Of a stretch of 64,000 nt of DNA, positions 10,556-21,085 are shown in pieces. The stretch lies in NCBI RefSeq assembly GCF_004664715.2, contig NC_051067.1:70525942-70589941 (forward strand), written 5' to 3'. The position numbers were made by a program, and so were the translations under genes. How positions within the stretch are numbered: position 1 is the stretch's first letter; every line of letters starts with the position of its first letter. This stretch comes from Peromyscus leucopus. Its lineage: Eukaryota; Chordata; Mammalia; Rodentia; Cricetidae. The notes under the pieces are model-generated. The model ran no database searches. It was not told the DNA's origin and was given only the letters and a program-made list of their open reading frames with translations.

Positions 10556-10855
10556 AATAGATTCACTTCCTGAGGCTGCCATAACCAGTTACCACGAACT
10601 TGGTGACTTAAAACAACAAAAATGCATTCTCTCATGGTTCTGGAATGCAGAAATCTGAAAACAAGAGTGAGCAGGCCCACACTCCCTCCCAAACCTCTAG
10701 GACGGTGCCGGCTTTCCACGCCTCTTCCAGCCTCTGGTCGTTGGTACAGGGTGTTCTCCGGCTGTTGTTACGTCACCCAACTCTGACTGGGTCTGCTGCT
10801 GTCCTTCTCTCGGATGTCACTTCTGTGTCTCCTCTAAGGAAATAAATGTAAAAGA
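10556..10855 (-). mobile_element. MLT1 (ERVL-MaLR) LTR
   Basis: Antisense MLT1 order is clear: gaggctgccataaccagtta, aacttggtgacttaaaacaa, cattctctcatggttctgga and later cctcttccagcctctggt. The far end is diverged. Confidence 0.75.
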
Positions 10856-11450
10856 CTACCTTTAACCCAGGATGACCTCGTCTCAAGAGTCTTACCTTTA
10901 CTGTAGCTGCAAAGATTCTCAGTCCAAACCAAGTCAGAGTCTAAGATTCCAGAAGACACACCTTTGATAGGTGCAACATGCAACGTACTAGACCAAGAGA
11001 AAGGTTCCTGCCCAGCACTGGGTTTCATTCAGAGAGACCCCCCTATAAATACTGTGTGCCCAGGGTTTCCAGCCAAAAGGTGCTGTGTGGTACCACACTG
11101 ACTAAATACTCCCAGTGGAAGGGTAGCTGGGGCTGGCAATAGTCCTGCTAGAATACAAGGCAAGCTTCACCTTGGAAGTACTTTTCTTTATGTTCTACAC
11201 ATTGAAATTATTTTCCAGACTTTTACATTTTGCTATAGTGTCAAATCTCAGGGGAGGAAAAAACAACCAACTTTTTGGTAAGCAAGAGTTTCCATGGTCA
11301 CTTAGGGCAAGAGTTGCTGACATTCAGGTCTCAGGACAAATAAGAAAGGAAGTCCCGCCCCAGACATGCTCAGAATCTTGGTTCATAAAAAAAGCAATGT
11401 ACTGGTTATGTGGGTGGTAAAGACAAGATAGCAACATCAATAGACCATAT
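10856..11450. other. no gene or repeat recognised
   Basis: No landmark of a known element; short frames only. Confidence 0.5.
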
Positions 11451-11612
11451 GGGAGCTTGGCATGGTGTCATATGCCTCTGATTGCATCATTAGCAAGCTG
11501 AAGCAGGAGGTTCTTGTGTTTGAGACAAATCTGAGCTTCAGAGAAACTCCAAGACCAATGTGAGCTACATGGTGAGACTCTGTCTCAACAAAATCAATCA
11601 AAATAAAAAAAT
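11451..11612 (+). mobile_element. B1-related SINE, very old
   Basis: The words gcttggcatggtgtcatatg, aatgtgagctacatggtgag and actctgtctcaa are in B1 order but heavily substituted. Confidence 0.6.
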
Positions 11613-12278
11613 TGTTTGGTAACACATGAGTGGATTTTAGGATCCATGGAGACGAGCCGAAAGGTCTCCTATCACCTTCCGACAGTCATCGCCCTCTGCA
11701 GAACAGGTCTCCACAGCAGAATGTTCTCCTCCCACCTTGCTGTTAACACACCGTCAGGAGTCTCACACAGCTAGAGCCCTGCCTGCCGCACACTGACTGG
11801 AGTAGTAATGAAGACAAGAGACAGAATAAGCTTAACATGATGTGACGCTTCGCCTCGAATGATCTCTCTTTCTTTGTGCTCTTCTTTACCATTTAGATCC
11901 AGACCCCCTGCTCTATCTGCAGAGAGGAAGGAGCCCTATCAGTCCCTATGTCCAATGCATTTGTGCCTTCTCCTCGCTGTTCCCAAAACCTCTTCCTAGA
12001 TTCACCTCATTCCCACCAGTTCAGAAGAATTTTTCTAAACATCACTATATATAGACTTCCCTCCCAACGAACCATATTGTTTGCCATATAGGGCTCCTCA
12101 ATTCATTCTTATGATATTCTAGAGATAGGCCTGTTCTCCTCCTCATTTTCCCCATAGTTAAATGAAGCTATGCTGGGGGCTGGAGGAGGAAAGCCATTAA
12201 CATGGAAAGAATGTAAATGATCTGACAAAAGAACATGGTTAGTAAAGACACAGACCTCACACCCTGTTCCCCGGGCTA
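11613..12278. other. no gene or repeat recognised
   Basis: Unique-looking sequence without a recognisable element, promoter or exon. Confidence 0.45.
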
Positions 12279-12279
12279 A

Positions 12280-12340
12280 AAGATGGGCGTGCGGCTCAGT
12301 GGTCATATAATAGCTTGCCTATCATACACAAAAATACAAT
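12280..12340 (+). mobile_element. ID SINE fragment
   Basis: The word gggcgtgcggctcagtggtc and the following agcttgcctatcatac match the first half of an ID unit; the B-box half is gone. Confidence 0.5.
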
Positions 12341-12686
12341 AAATAACAGTAATAATTAATAGACAGATAAAAATAAATTAATAACATTATCACAAAAAGA
12401 TTAGACAAACCCAAAGGGTAGTCATTTGCTAGGACCAATGAACTGGTTTGTTTGTTTTTCTGAAAAATGAATGCAAGTAGGGAATGAGAGATGAGAGGTG
12501 ATATAGAAGAAAGAACACAGTAGAAAACAACCGAGGTGATGTGGGAACCTATTCCGCTACTGATTCAAAATTTCAGCTGTAGAATGCATTGGGTTTTAAA
12601 ATGACCAGGAGACTACAAACGAAGACTTAGTCGAGAAAATGTTAAGGAACTCTTGTATTATATATGACAATGTTATTGTCAGTCTT
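12341..12686. other. no gene or repeat recognised
   Basis: A+T-rich, with tandem short AT words and no coding pattern. Confidence 0.5.
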
Positions 12687-12687
12687 T

Positions 12688-12888
12688 TACGTTTTTTATT
12701 TTTATGTATTTATTTATTTATTTTGTGCTGGGGAGAATGGTCACATGCCTTGACAAACCGTGGAGGTCAGAGGACAACTTTCAGGAGTCAGTTCTCTTCT
12801 TCTGCCTCCTGGCATCTGGGGGTCACACTCAGGTCCTCAGGCTTGGCAGCCACTGCCTTTACCCACTGAGCCATCGTGCCAGCCCAGT
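12688..12888 (-). mobile_element. B3 SINE
   Basis: Near full length: a TTTA-rich antisense tail, gtggaggtcagaggacaact, tcaggtcctcaggcttggca and the head ccactgagccatcgtgccag. Confidence 0.85.
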
Positions 12889-12917
12889 ATTAACTGTTCT
12901 TTAAGAAAAGAAAAGGT

Positions 12918-13079
12918 GAAGCTGGGCGGTGGTGGCAAACGCCTTTGATCCCCACACTTCAGAGACAGAACTGTGAGTTCAAGGCCAGCCTGATCTCAAA
13001 GTGAGTTCCAGGACAGCCAGGGCTGTTATATAGAGAAACCCTGTCTTGAAAAGGAAAAAAAGAAAAGAAAGAAAAGAAA
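12918..13079 (+). mobile_element. B1 SINE
   Basis: From gctgggcggtggtggcaaac to a mixed A/G tail. It abuts a B3-type SINE in the same orientation that begins at the end of the tail. Confidence 0.85.
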
Positions 13080-13275
13080 GGCTGCTGGAGAGATAACTCG
13101 GCAGTCAAGAGCACTTGCAGAGGACCTGGGTTCAGTCCCCAGCACCCACACCAAGTGGCTCTCGACTGCCTGTGACTTTGGTTCTCCAGATCCAACACTC
13201 TCTGGCAGCCATGGGTTCCCTCACACTTGTGAGCACACACACACGGGGATTCACATAAATAAAAACAACATGACA
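13080..13275 (+). mobile_element. B3/B2-type SINE
   Basis: Head gctgctggagagataactcg, B-box gggttcagtccccagcaccc, and an A-rich end. It probably inserted into or beside the tail of the preceding B1. Confidence 0.8.
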
Positions 13276-13286
13276 GAAAACAAACG

Positions 13287-13405
13287 TGTCCTAGGACTAT
13301 TGGTGTAGTTCAATGGTAGAGTCATGGGTAGAGGTACTGACTAGCATGAGCAAGGCTCTAGGTTTGATCTCCAGTTCTGCAAATAATAAACATACAAACG
13401 AATAA
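13287..13405 (+). mobile_element. ID SINE
   Basis: A diverged ID: gtgtagttcaatggtagagt, then agcatgagcaaggctctagg and ttgatctccag, followed by an AATAAA-rich tail. Confidence 0.7.
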
Positions 13406-13454
13406 ATGGATGATTAATAGCATGTGTTTATTTGGGGGACTATAATGAATGATA

Positions 13455-13672
13455 TGTTTCTTTTTCTTTCTTTCTTTCTTTTTTTTCAGACAAGTCTCTC
13501 TATGTAACTCAGGGTGACTGGAACTCAATGGCCATCATCAGGACTCAGCCTCCCACAGGCTGCAATTACAAGTGTGAGCCACCATGCCCAGCTACTAGCT
13601 AAAACAGCATCTTGCTATGTATCTTTCAAGTGCTGAGATTAAAGGCATACATTACCATGCCCTCTGTGAAAC
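13455..13672 (-). mobile_element. two B1 SINE remnants
   Basis: The first remnant (to 13598) has a T/C-rich antisense tail, a diverged body and the head caagtgtgagccaccatgcc. The second (13612-13672) is only the head region, with aagtgctgagattaaaggca. Confidence 0.7.
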
Positions 13673-13678
13673 ATAGGT

Positions 13679-13715
<37 letters not shown>
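13679..13715 (+). repeat. (GT)n
   Basis: An uninterrupted GT array beside the B1 remnant. Confidence 0.95.
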
Positions 13716-13716
<1 letters not shown>

Positions 13717-13734
13717 TTTCCTGACAAATATCGC

Positions 13735-13985
13735 AGGTATTTATTATTCATGACATGCTGTTTTGAAATACATATACATTGTGGGATGGTGCAATGCTTC
13801 AGTGGAGCTAATAAATGTGCAACGTGTACTTATTATTTTGCAGCGACCACAAATAGACTCTCGGCTGTTTTCAAATACACATTATATTGTTACTAGCCAT
13901 GCCTTGCAACAGATCCCAAACATATTTCTCCTAAGTGATATGTTTACACACCCTTTGTCATCATATCCTCAGTCCTTCCAGCCAG
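13735..13985 (-). mobile_element. L1M 3' UTR
   Basis: On the minus strand the L1MA/L1MB 3' landmarks run in order: complements of tttaaa-rich blocks near atatacattgtgggatggt, then ttgttactagccatgccttg and cagatcccaaacatatttct. Confidence 0.65.
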
Positions 13986-14374
13986 GACTGGGCAATAAAA
14001 GCCCCTCCTAGAAAACCACTGATGGGCGAGATTTGCCTAGGAGGTCAGAGGAGACGGGCCACTGACCACCACACTTGCCTCGTTCTTAGGTTGGAAGTGG
14101 TCGCCTTGAGTTGTCTTTGCCGGAATGTCGCCCTGCTGCAAGGCAGAGGGAGGATTTAAAGGCAGCTGTGACAAAGGGGTGGAACCGGAAGGATTCGTAG
14201 TAAAAGTCTAGATTTAAAGGTGAGGAGTTCTCAAACTCAGGGAGTGTAGCAAGGATCACACAGAGAAAAAGTCTAAAAGGCGAGCCGTTTCAAAGAAAGA
14301 ACTAGGAGAGAGGCTCAATCAGTGATTGATGTGTGGCCAATGAAGTTCCAGGATGATGGCAGGGATGAAGAGGG
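13986..14374. other. no gene or repeat recognised
   Basis: Unique-looking, slightly GC-richer than its surroundings, with no open frame of note. Confidence 0.5.
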
Positions 14375-14725
14375 AGTTAATCTTGATTGTCAACTTGATG
14401 GGATTTAAAATCACCATGGAAACAAATCTCTGAGCATGTATGGGAAGGAGCTCTAGATTAGGTTAATTGAGGTGGGAGGACCAACCCTACATGTGAACAA
14501 GTACCATTCTGTGGGCTCGGGTCCCGGACTGAAGAACGTGAGGTCATCGGAGGACAAATACTTTGCCCCGGGCCCAGGCACCTCTGCTCTTCCCCCACCT
14601 TCCCTGTCAGGATGGACTGTGTCCTGGACTGTCAGTCAGAAAAAGAAACCGATCCTTCCTATGCGGCTTCTGTCAGGTTTTTTGTAGCAGCAACAAGAAA
14701 AGTCGCTGAGACACAGAGTGAGTGC
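14375..14725 (+). mobile_element. rodent LTR-like repeat (same family as 9425)
   Basis: Starts ttaatcttgattgtcaactt and contains attaggttaattgaggtggg; it ends in cagcaacaagaaaagtcgct and gagacaca. Its reverse complement gives the words seen at 9425, so the two are one family in opposite orientation. Family name not assigned. Confidence 0.65.
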
Positions 14726-15460
14726 CACAAGTTTCCTCCTGGTCAAATCCAGCTTGACAACATACTAGCTGGGTCTGTTCCTTAACACATGAGCAACGTG
14801 TGAAACTGTCTGTCCTTTGCATGTGCAGTGAGAAATAAGGCTACAGGACTGCTTGGTCTAGTGTCTGAATAATAGCGTGCTCTTAGGAAATTGTACCTAT
14901 TATCCCTGTTGGTATCAAGCCTGTGGATTTGTCACAGTCTGAGGGAAGGAAATGAACACTCTGGGCAGCTGAGGAGACCCCCAGACCCCACAGACTACCC
15001 TGACCGAAGGGAAGGCTGGAAGAAGACTGCCCTGAGGACTTGGCGACAGTAGGGAAGCCTGGGCAGCAGAGTACTTCCTGACAGAAGAGCCATCACCCAG
15101 CAAGGCAGCACCAGCAGTGACCTCTACCTTGGTAGATTCATAGTCATGAGAACAGTGGATTGTGGAGTCCCTGGGAAGTGAGGATGACGGGCAAGGAACC
15201 TCACTGGGCTGAGGACTGGAGAGATGGGGAAACAGGAAAAGGAAGGAAGATGATTAAGGACAGGTTGTTTCAGATGCAAGAAGCTTGAGAAGGCCTGGGA
15301 AGTGATGGTACGGAATCACTAAGGGAAATAAATGAAAGTCTAGGAAAGAGGCAGGATGTTTCCTAGTGCAAGATGCAGGAGCTGATGGGCTCAAGGGACT
15401 AGGTGGTAACAAACTGAGGACTGTGGAAACCTAGACGGGCTAGCAATGGTACACCCATGT
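14726..15460. other. no gene or repeat recognised
   Basis: About 730 bases without a recognisable element. Frames are short. Confidence 0.5.
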
Positions 15461-15461
15461 G

Positions 15462-15625
15462 GGGGTTTCAATAGCAATGGCCCCCATAGACTCACATGTT
15501 TGAATGCTTAGCCCGTGGGGAGTGTCACTATTAGGAGGTGTGGCCTTGTTGGAGTAGATGTGGCCTTGTTGGAGGAAGTGTGTCACTGTGGAGGCGGGCT
15601 TTGAGGTCTCCTAGGCTCAAGCTAG
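15462..15625 (+). mobile_element. MT/ORR1-type MaLR LTR, 5' part
   Basis: The words caatggcccccatagactca, ggtgtggccttgttggag and ggaagtgtgtcactgtggag are typical. A second ttggagtagatgtggcc copy shows a short internal duplication, also seen in the LTR at 35839. Confidence 0.75.
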
Positions 15626-15627
15626 GC

Positions 15628-15715
15628 CTAGTATGGGTTCCAGGGATTGAGAGTGGGTTATCAGGCATGGCAGCAAGTCCCTTGTCTCCTGAGCCTTCTT
15701 GCAAGCTCCCTCCCC
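15628..15715 (-). mobile_element. B3 SINE fragment
   Basis: Antisense words gggttatcaggcatggcagc and cctgagccttcttgcaagc mark the head half of a B3 lying across the broken MaLR LTR. Confidence 0.65.
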
Positions 15716-15814
15716 CACCCCACCCCCCACCACTTAAACAAAGTGCCCAGTTTATTGCTACCCTAGATCAAAGTTTGTTCCGAATCGTCATCAAGATATA
15801 AGAATTCAACTGAG

Positions 15815-15987
15815 GCCGGGCGGTGGTGGCGCACGCCTTTAATCCCAGCACTCGGGAGGCAGAGCCAGGCGGATCTCTGTGAGTTCGAGGCCAGCCTGGG
15901 CTACCAAGTGAGCTCCAGGAAAGGCGCAAAACTACGCAGAGAAACCCTGTCTCGAAAAACCAAAAAAAAAAAAAAAAAAAAAAAAAA
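15815..15987 (+). mobile_element. B1 SINE, young, cricetid-type variant
   Basis: Full length and close to consensus, with the variant block ctccaggaaaggcgcaaaac in place of the common acagccagggct block, and a long A tail. An exact 14-bp target duplication, agaattcaactgag, flanks it at 15801-15814 and 15988-16001, so this is a recent insertion. Confidence 0.95.
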
Positions 15988-16001
15988 AGAATTCAACTGA
16001 G

Positions 16002-16118
16002 GATGTAGTTCATGACTACAACCCCAGTGACTCAAGAGGCTAGACATGAGGATTGCAAGTTTGAGGACAACCTCTGGTACATATCAAGACCCTGTCTCCA
16101 AAAACAAACAAACAAAAA
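16002..16118 (+). mobile_element. B1-related SINE, very old
   Basis: The words catgactacaaccccagtga, cctctggtacatatcaagac and cctgtctcca are in B1 order. The young B1 at 15815 landed at its edge. Confidence 0.55.
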
Positions 16119-17706
16119 AAATCACACATTAATTCCTGCCTTATACAATAAAAATTACCGTTACTCTGTTATTGTAATCTGTTTTCTGAATTCATTGAAA
16201 CTGTGTTAAGATTGAAATAAGTAGGCATTAAGTAGGCATTGGAATCAAAGTGGCAGTAGTGGGATAATATGTAAATGAGTGTGGGAAAGGTTTACATATG
16301 CTTTGTTCAGTTCCTGTGAGCTATTCTCAGTGCTGGAATAGATTACATTTTTTTTCTTAAGTTACAAAAAACAATTTGATACTGACTTATTAAATTACAC
16401 TCTGGAATTTTCTCTTCAGGCAATTATAGCATTTTACATTTTCTTGCAATAATTCTCTTCTCTTTTCTGTGTATTTTTTCTGTTACAGCTTTCTAATGTA
16501 TTCTAAAATTATTTTCAAGTGTAAGATTGCTGTAGAAATGCCTACCCATCAGATGTGATAATCATTGTCATTTTTTTCCCCCTTTCACTAGGTTTTCATC
16601 AAATAAAGAAAACTAAGACTGATGTAGCATTTGCCAGAGAAACAAAAGACACCCAGTTATTTCTAGTCTGGGGTGGCAGACAGCATCCCCTTGCCAAGAA
16701 GAAAATGCAGTCTATCTGAGAAACAAGATGTCACTCTTAGCTGAAAGGCAAGGTAAGAAGTACCTGGGTGGCTTATGATGACCTTCAAGGAGGACACAAT
16801 GTCATCATCCCCCCAAGTCACCCACAAGAGAATACAGCTTACAATGACAATTAAAATCCTCCCCCTCCATAAACTATGTCAGCCCACTATAGACCGTTAA
16901 CACTAACACAGGAGATGTTTGGCCCTCCTGCCACCAGTTAAGATTTATTGCCAATTCCTGCATGGCTACTTGCTTGAGTTTCTGGAAAAACAAGAAATAT
17001 TTCCAAACCCTCATTATGAGAAGAGATATTTGCAATTGACAGGTAAATGAAGCAAGCCTTGTACGTGCCCAGATGTGATCAGGCATCTGTTACACGAAGC
17101 CCTGGCAAGTGAAACAGGTTGTGTCTTGTCCTCTGAAACAGCTAAGAACGCCCCCAGCTCTGCTCTGGGCTCAGAGGCCCCAGTGTGACTCTTGGGAAAA
17201 GGTTGAAGATGAACATGACAGTTGTTCCTTCACCTGCAATGTTACCTTTGCAGTTAGCAAGGAAGAGCGGAGAGCGCGAAACTCCCAGCCAACTGGTTTC
17301 TCAGTTTATTGAGCTGAATTCCCAGATGCGGCACTGGGTGTCTTCGATACAAAGATGTACAAGTCACAGCTCAGAGAAGAAAGCAGTCACACAGACATGG
17401 CTGTAGTCCCTGGAGAACAGCCTAAGCAGACCCCACGGGAACAAAGATACCCACCTGGAGATCAGAAAGGCTGCTCCAGTTCAGACAGACCAGGGATTTC
17501 TTCTCATATGTCTCACACAGAAAACAATGCACAGTAGACATGAACTTGTGAAATACTCATTTTTTGCAATTTCACTGGAAAAGCTGAGTGGTAGGTACAG
17601 TAGCTACTAGTTACTGAAGTGGGGTGCTGAGGGATAGGGCCAGCCCTCTGACTTCCTCGGTTCTTCATGCACAAATTCATCTAATGAAAACATTCAAGAA
17701 CAAGTT
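16119..17706. other. 1.6-kb stretch free of recognised repeats
   Basis: No SINE, LTR or L1 landmark in almost 1.6 kb, unusual here. A T/C tract ending in an AG at 16591 and a gtaaga donor at 16753 bracket a possible exon (listed separately). No long open frame is present. Confidence 0.5.
16592..16752 (+). other. possible non-coding exon
   Basis: A run of T and C bases leads into cactag, a good splice acceptor, and 161 bases later gcaag is followed by gtaaga, a good donor. One frame is open for about 40 codons from the acceptor and then stops, so a coding exon is unlikely; a non-coding transcript or chance are both possible. Confidence 0.2.
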
Positions 17707-17925
17707 GTGGGCTGGGGAGAGAGGGAGAGAGCTCAGTGAGTAAGGGCTCTTGACATCAAGTCTAATGGCCTGAGTTTGATCTCCTCATCCCCAGAACCCA
17801 CATGGTAGAGGGAGAAAACTGATGATTCCCACAAGTTATACTCTGACCTTAGCATGCACACAATGGCTCGCGCGTGCGCGCGCACACACATGCACACACA
17901 CATGATTTATTTTTTAAAGTGGAAG
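17707..17925 (+). mobile_element. B3 SINE
   Basis: Begins gggctggggagagaggg, keeps gagtttgatctcctcatccc and tctgaccttagcatgcacac, and ends in a CG/CA alternating tract and an A-rich tail. Confidence 0.75.
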
Positions 17926-18071
17926 AAGTGAGCTAAAGGGAAAAGACCCAGAGACAAAACTAGCATTGTGAGACGCTGTCAGCCAGAACATCATCCTTAC
18001 CCATCTAGCTTCTCTGTAAAGGAACCAAGAGGGAAAGGGCTACCTCTACTCCCAAATCGTGTCTTATTCTC

Positions 18072-18462
18072 TCTTTTTTGAATTTATTTATTTTTGTTTT
18101 TTGGTTTTTTTTGTTTGTTTGTTTGTTTTGCTTTGTTTTTCATTTTTTCGAGACAGGGTTTCTCTGCATAGCTTTGCGCCTTTCCTGGAGCTCACTTGGT
18201 AGCCCAGGCTGGCCTCGAACTCACAGAGATCCGCCTGGCTCTGCCTCCCGAGTGCTGGGATTAAAGGCGTGCGCCACCACTGCCCGGCGAATTTATTTAT
18301 TTTTATTTTATGTGTGTTGGTGTTTTGCCTACATGTATATTTGTGTGAGAATGCCAGATCCCCTGGAACTGGAGTTACAGACAGTTGTGAGCTGCCATGT
18401 GGGTGGTGGGAATTGAACCCAAGTCCTCTGGAAGAACCTCCGAGCCATCTCTCCAACCCCAT
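18072..18462 (-). mobile_element. B2 SINE split by a B1
   Basis: The antisense B2 body occupies 18289-18462 (gttgtgagctgccatgtggg; gagccatctctccaacccc). Its tail continues on the far side of the B1 at 18096-18288 as an exact copy of gaatttatttattttt. Confidence 0.85.
18096..18288 (-). mobile_element. B1 SINE, young, cricetid-type variant
   Basis: Minus-strand B1 with the antisense variant block tttgcgcctttcctggagct. An exact 16-bp target duplication, gaatttatttattttt, lies at 18080-18095 and 18289-18304. It landed in the A-rich tail of a B2. Confidence 0.93.
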
Positions 18463-18583
18463 GTGTCCATTCTTATAGGCAGCAGATGCATGAAACTGGA
18501 CCAACAAACAATCTGTCATCAAATGTGCACAATAGCACGTGCCCCTCCGCTCCCCCCCCCCCACAACCACCTGTGCTTTCCTG

Positions 18584-18760
18584 GGGCCTGAGAGATGGCT
18601 TAGGGACTAAGAACACCGGCTATTCTTCGAGAGGGCCCGGCTCAATCCCTAGCATCTACACAGTAGCTCACAACTGTCTCTAACTCCAGTTCCAGGGGAT
18701 CTGACGCCCTCACACAGACGTACTTGGCAAAACACCAATAAAAATCAATTGTTTTGTTTT
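18584..18760 (+). mobile_element. B2/B3-type SINE
   Basis: Head gcctgagagatggcttaggg, middle acaactgtctctaactccag and an A-rich end. A C-run just upstream is not part of it. Confidence 0.75.
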
Positions 18761-18765
18761 AAAGA

Positions 18766-18918
18766 TAAGTAGGTCATGGTGGTGCATGCCTTTAACCCCA
18801 GCACTCGAGAGGCAGAGGCAGGTAGATCTCTTTGAGTTAGAGGTCAGCCTGGTCTACAGAGAGAGTTCCAGTACAGCCAGGACTACACAGAGAGATCTTG
18901 TCTCAAAAAGCAAAGGAA
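18766..18918 (+). mobile_element. B1 SINE
   Basis: Full length from gtaggtcatggtggtgcatg to an A-rich tail, with gaggtcagcctggtctacag in the middle. Confidence 0.88.
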
Positions 18919-18937
18919 ACAAGCCAAAGAAAAGTTT

Positions 18938-19275
18938 ACCGAGGTACCGGTGGTGCATGCCTTTAGTCCAGTGGTCTTCAACCTTCCTAGTGCTGTGACC
19001 CTTTAATACAGTTCCTCACGTTGTGGTGACCCCCAACCATAGAATTATTTCTTTGCTGTTTCATAAATGTGATTTTCTACTGTTATGAATATCTGACATG
19101 CCGGATATCTGACAGGCTACTTCCAAAGGGGTCTTGACCCACAGGTTGAGAACTGCTGCTTTAACCCCAGCACTGAGAGGCAGAAGCAGGTAGGTCTCTG
19201 AATGTGAGGCCAGTGTGGTCTACAAAGTGAGTTGCAGGGCAGCCAGGGCTACCCAGAGAAACCCTGCACCAAAGA
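18938..19275 (+). mobile_element. B1 SINE split by a URR1 transposon
   Basis: The head (ggtggtgcatgcctttag) lies before 18969 and the rest (ccagcactgagaggcagaag to gagaaaccctgc) follows after 19158. The URR1 at 18969 sits exactly between, in the ctttaatc word of the B1. Confidence 0.9.
18969..19158. mobile_element. URR1 hAT transposon inside a B1
   Basis: Inverted ends cagtggtcttcaacc and caggttgagaactgctg. The flanking 8-mers ctttagtc and ctttaacc each differ by one base from ctttaatc, the B1 consensus word, so they are a decayed 8-bp target duplication of the B1. Non-coding. Confidence 0.88.
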
Positions 19276-20154
19276 AAAAAGAAAAGAGAGACTCTCTCCC
19301 CATCCGCCTTGGCTTCTGCGAGTTAGACCTTCCTTAGGTTTTCTCCTCCCTCTTTCTCTCCATCCTCTCCTTCCTTTTCTCCCTCTCACCTCCCCTCTGC
19401 AGCCTTTTCTCAAGACTCATTGTCATTGGCTTTTGCTAGAGTTGGTCTACACCCCTGGAATACATTCTGCTAGACTGATTTCATTTCCTTTCCCAGCTGT
19501 AATTTTTTTTGGCGAATATTTCCTAGAAATCGTAAAACGTTGTTATTGCCATTGTTCAGGACATCGTGGCAGAGGGGGAACGGATAGACACGTAGGTCCT
19601 GCAGTCCGCACCGCAGATGCACGGTACCACGCATGTCTCATCTGGTATTCCCCTAGTCTCCTGTTCTATTATTATTTCCAAGTAGCTCTAGGCAGCTTGG
19701 TGCTTCCAAGCTTCTGGGACCATTGGCAGGAATAATAGTGAGTTACCCAATTGCAGCAACAAATCCAACCTTGCAAATATTTCTGCAAGTAAGTAGGAAA
19801 TTATGTATGGTCCTGCCTGCTGGAGCTCACCCCTGAGGACGTGCTAGGGCCACTGAGGAGCCACAGTGCTGCACTGTCCATTGGAGTGGGGCGCACAGCT
19901 CTTATTTCCATTAGGGGGAATTAATTACTACTCCCATGAAGAAGAATAACGCTGAAATCATAATTCCACAATTTTATGTTTTACTGACTCCAAAGCTTGC
20001 ACTGCACATTATAACTTCTCAGAAACGGAGACACATCTAATAGTGAGCAGCACTTTTCACTGTTGGCAGAATATAAAATAATGGTGCGTCTTGGAAGCTA
20101 TGAAGCCGTGAACTTGAAATTAAAACATTTAAAAGATAAGATATAAAGAGCAAG
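19276..20154. other. no gene recognised; pyrimidine-rich near 19320-19420
   Basis: A C/T-rich stretch is followed by unique-looking sequence. A plus-strand frame across it starts in the B1 above and is not convincing. Confidence 0.45.
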
Positions 20155-20237
20155 TTTCATTTGTTGTATAACATGGTGACTATGAAGAGTTTTATTTTCA
20201 AAATCACAAAGAGAGTATATTTTAAAAGTCAACACTG

Positions 20238-20243
20238 CCTGGT

Positions 20244-20302
<59 letters not shown>

Positions 20303-20445
20303 ACGCCTTTAATCCCAGCACTCGGGAGGCAAAGGCAGATGGATCTCTGTGAGTTCGAGGCCAGCTTGGTTTACAGAGTGAGATCCAGAACAGCCAGGGC
20401 TACACAAAGAAACCTTATCTCAAAAACAAAATGAAACAATAAATA
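20238..20445 (+). mobile_element. B1 SINE with expanded GGC head
   Basis: After the first bases the ggtggtggtgg of the B1 head runs into a perfect GGC array, then continues as cgcacgcctttaatcccagc to the A-rich tail. The word gtcaaca occurs on both flanks as a possible target duplication. Confidence 0.9.
20250..20300 (+). repeat. (GGC)17 triplet array
   Basis: Seventeen uninterrupted GGC units in the 5' head of a B1. Consensus B1 heads have one or two, so this is an expansion from the ggcggtggtggc seed. The poly-Ala and poly-Arg frames across it are artefacts. Confidence 0.97.
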
Positions 20446-20577
20446 AAAGTTGTCAACAGCATAAATAGTTGAGGTAATGCATATATATTAATTAGTTCAA
20501 TTGAGACATTCCACAATGCATACATATTTCAATATATCCTGCAACTTAGAAAAACACATACAAGTTTTATTTGACAA

Positions 20578-20820
20578 GTATACTTTTAAAAGGATATTTA
20601 TTTATTCATTTATTTTCATTTTATGTGCATGGGTGCTTTGCCTAAATTTATGTCTTTGCACTATATGCCCATCTGGTGTGCATGGAGCTCAGACGAGGGC
20701 GTCTAGAACTGGAGTTAGAGATAGTTGTGAGCTACCATGTGGGGGCTGGGAATTGAATCCTGGGCCTTTGGGGGAGCAGGCAATGCTCTTAACTACTGAG
20801 TCATCTCTCCAGCCACCACC
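20578..20820 (-). mobile_element. B2 SINE
   Basis: A TTTA-rich antisense tail, gtgctttgcctaaatttatg, gttgtgagctaccatgtggg and the head gagtcatctctccagccac. Confidence 0.88.
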
Positions 20821-20867
20821 ACCCCAAGTATATTTCTAAAACTCAACTTTTTTCTGAAAGATATTAA

Positions 20868-21085
20868 GTCCAGTGGCTAGAAAGTGGGCTTGGAATTCAG
20901 ACAGACTGGCTTTGAATTTTAGCTCTCATGCTCATTGGCTATAATCCCTGGAGAAGTTACTCAATGTCTGCGTCTCCATCTCCTAACCTGAAAAGCTGGA
21001 CTAGGGACTAGCACTTTCTACTCAGCCAAGCTGTGCAAGATTTAAACCTTATCGTGTGGTGTGACCAGAGCAATGCCTTGAGCCT
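20868..21085 (+). mobile_element. MIR SINE
   Basis: tRNA-like head (gggcttggaattcagacaga), core (aattttagctctcatgctca) and a late agcaatgccttgagc block, about full length. A B3 follows directly. Confidence 0.7.

Larger units (their letters stand above)
20155..20545 (+). mobile_element. L1M 3' UTR split by a B1
   Basis: Left part: gtataacatggtgactatga and aaagagagtatattttaaaa. Right part: gaggtaatgcatatatatta and ccacaatgcatacatatttc. These are consecutive in L1MA/L1MB 3' ends; the B1 at about 20238-20445 separates them. Confidence 0.7.

Noticed and set aside
20161..20352. Poly-Ala and poly-Arg frames
   Set aside because: Produced by the (GGC)17 array in a B1, not a protein repeat.
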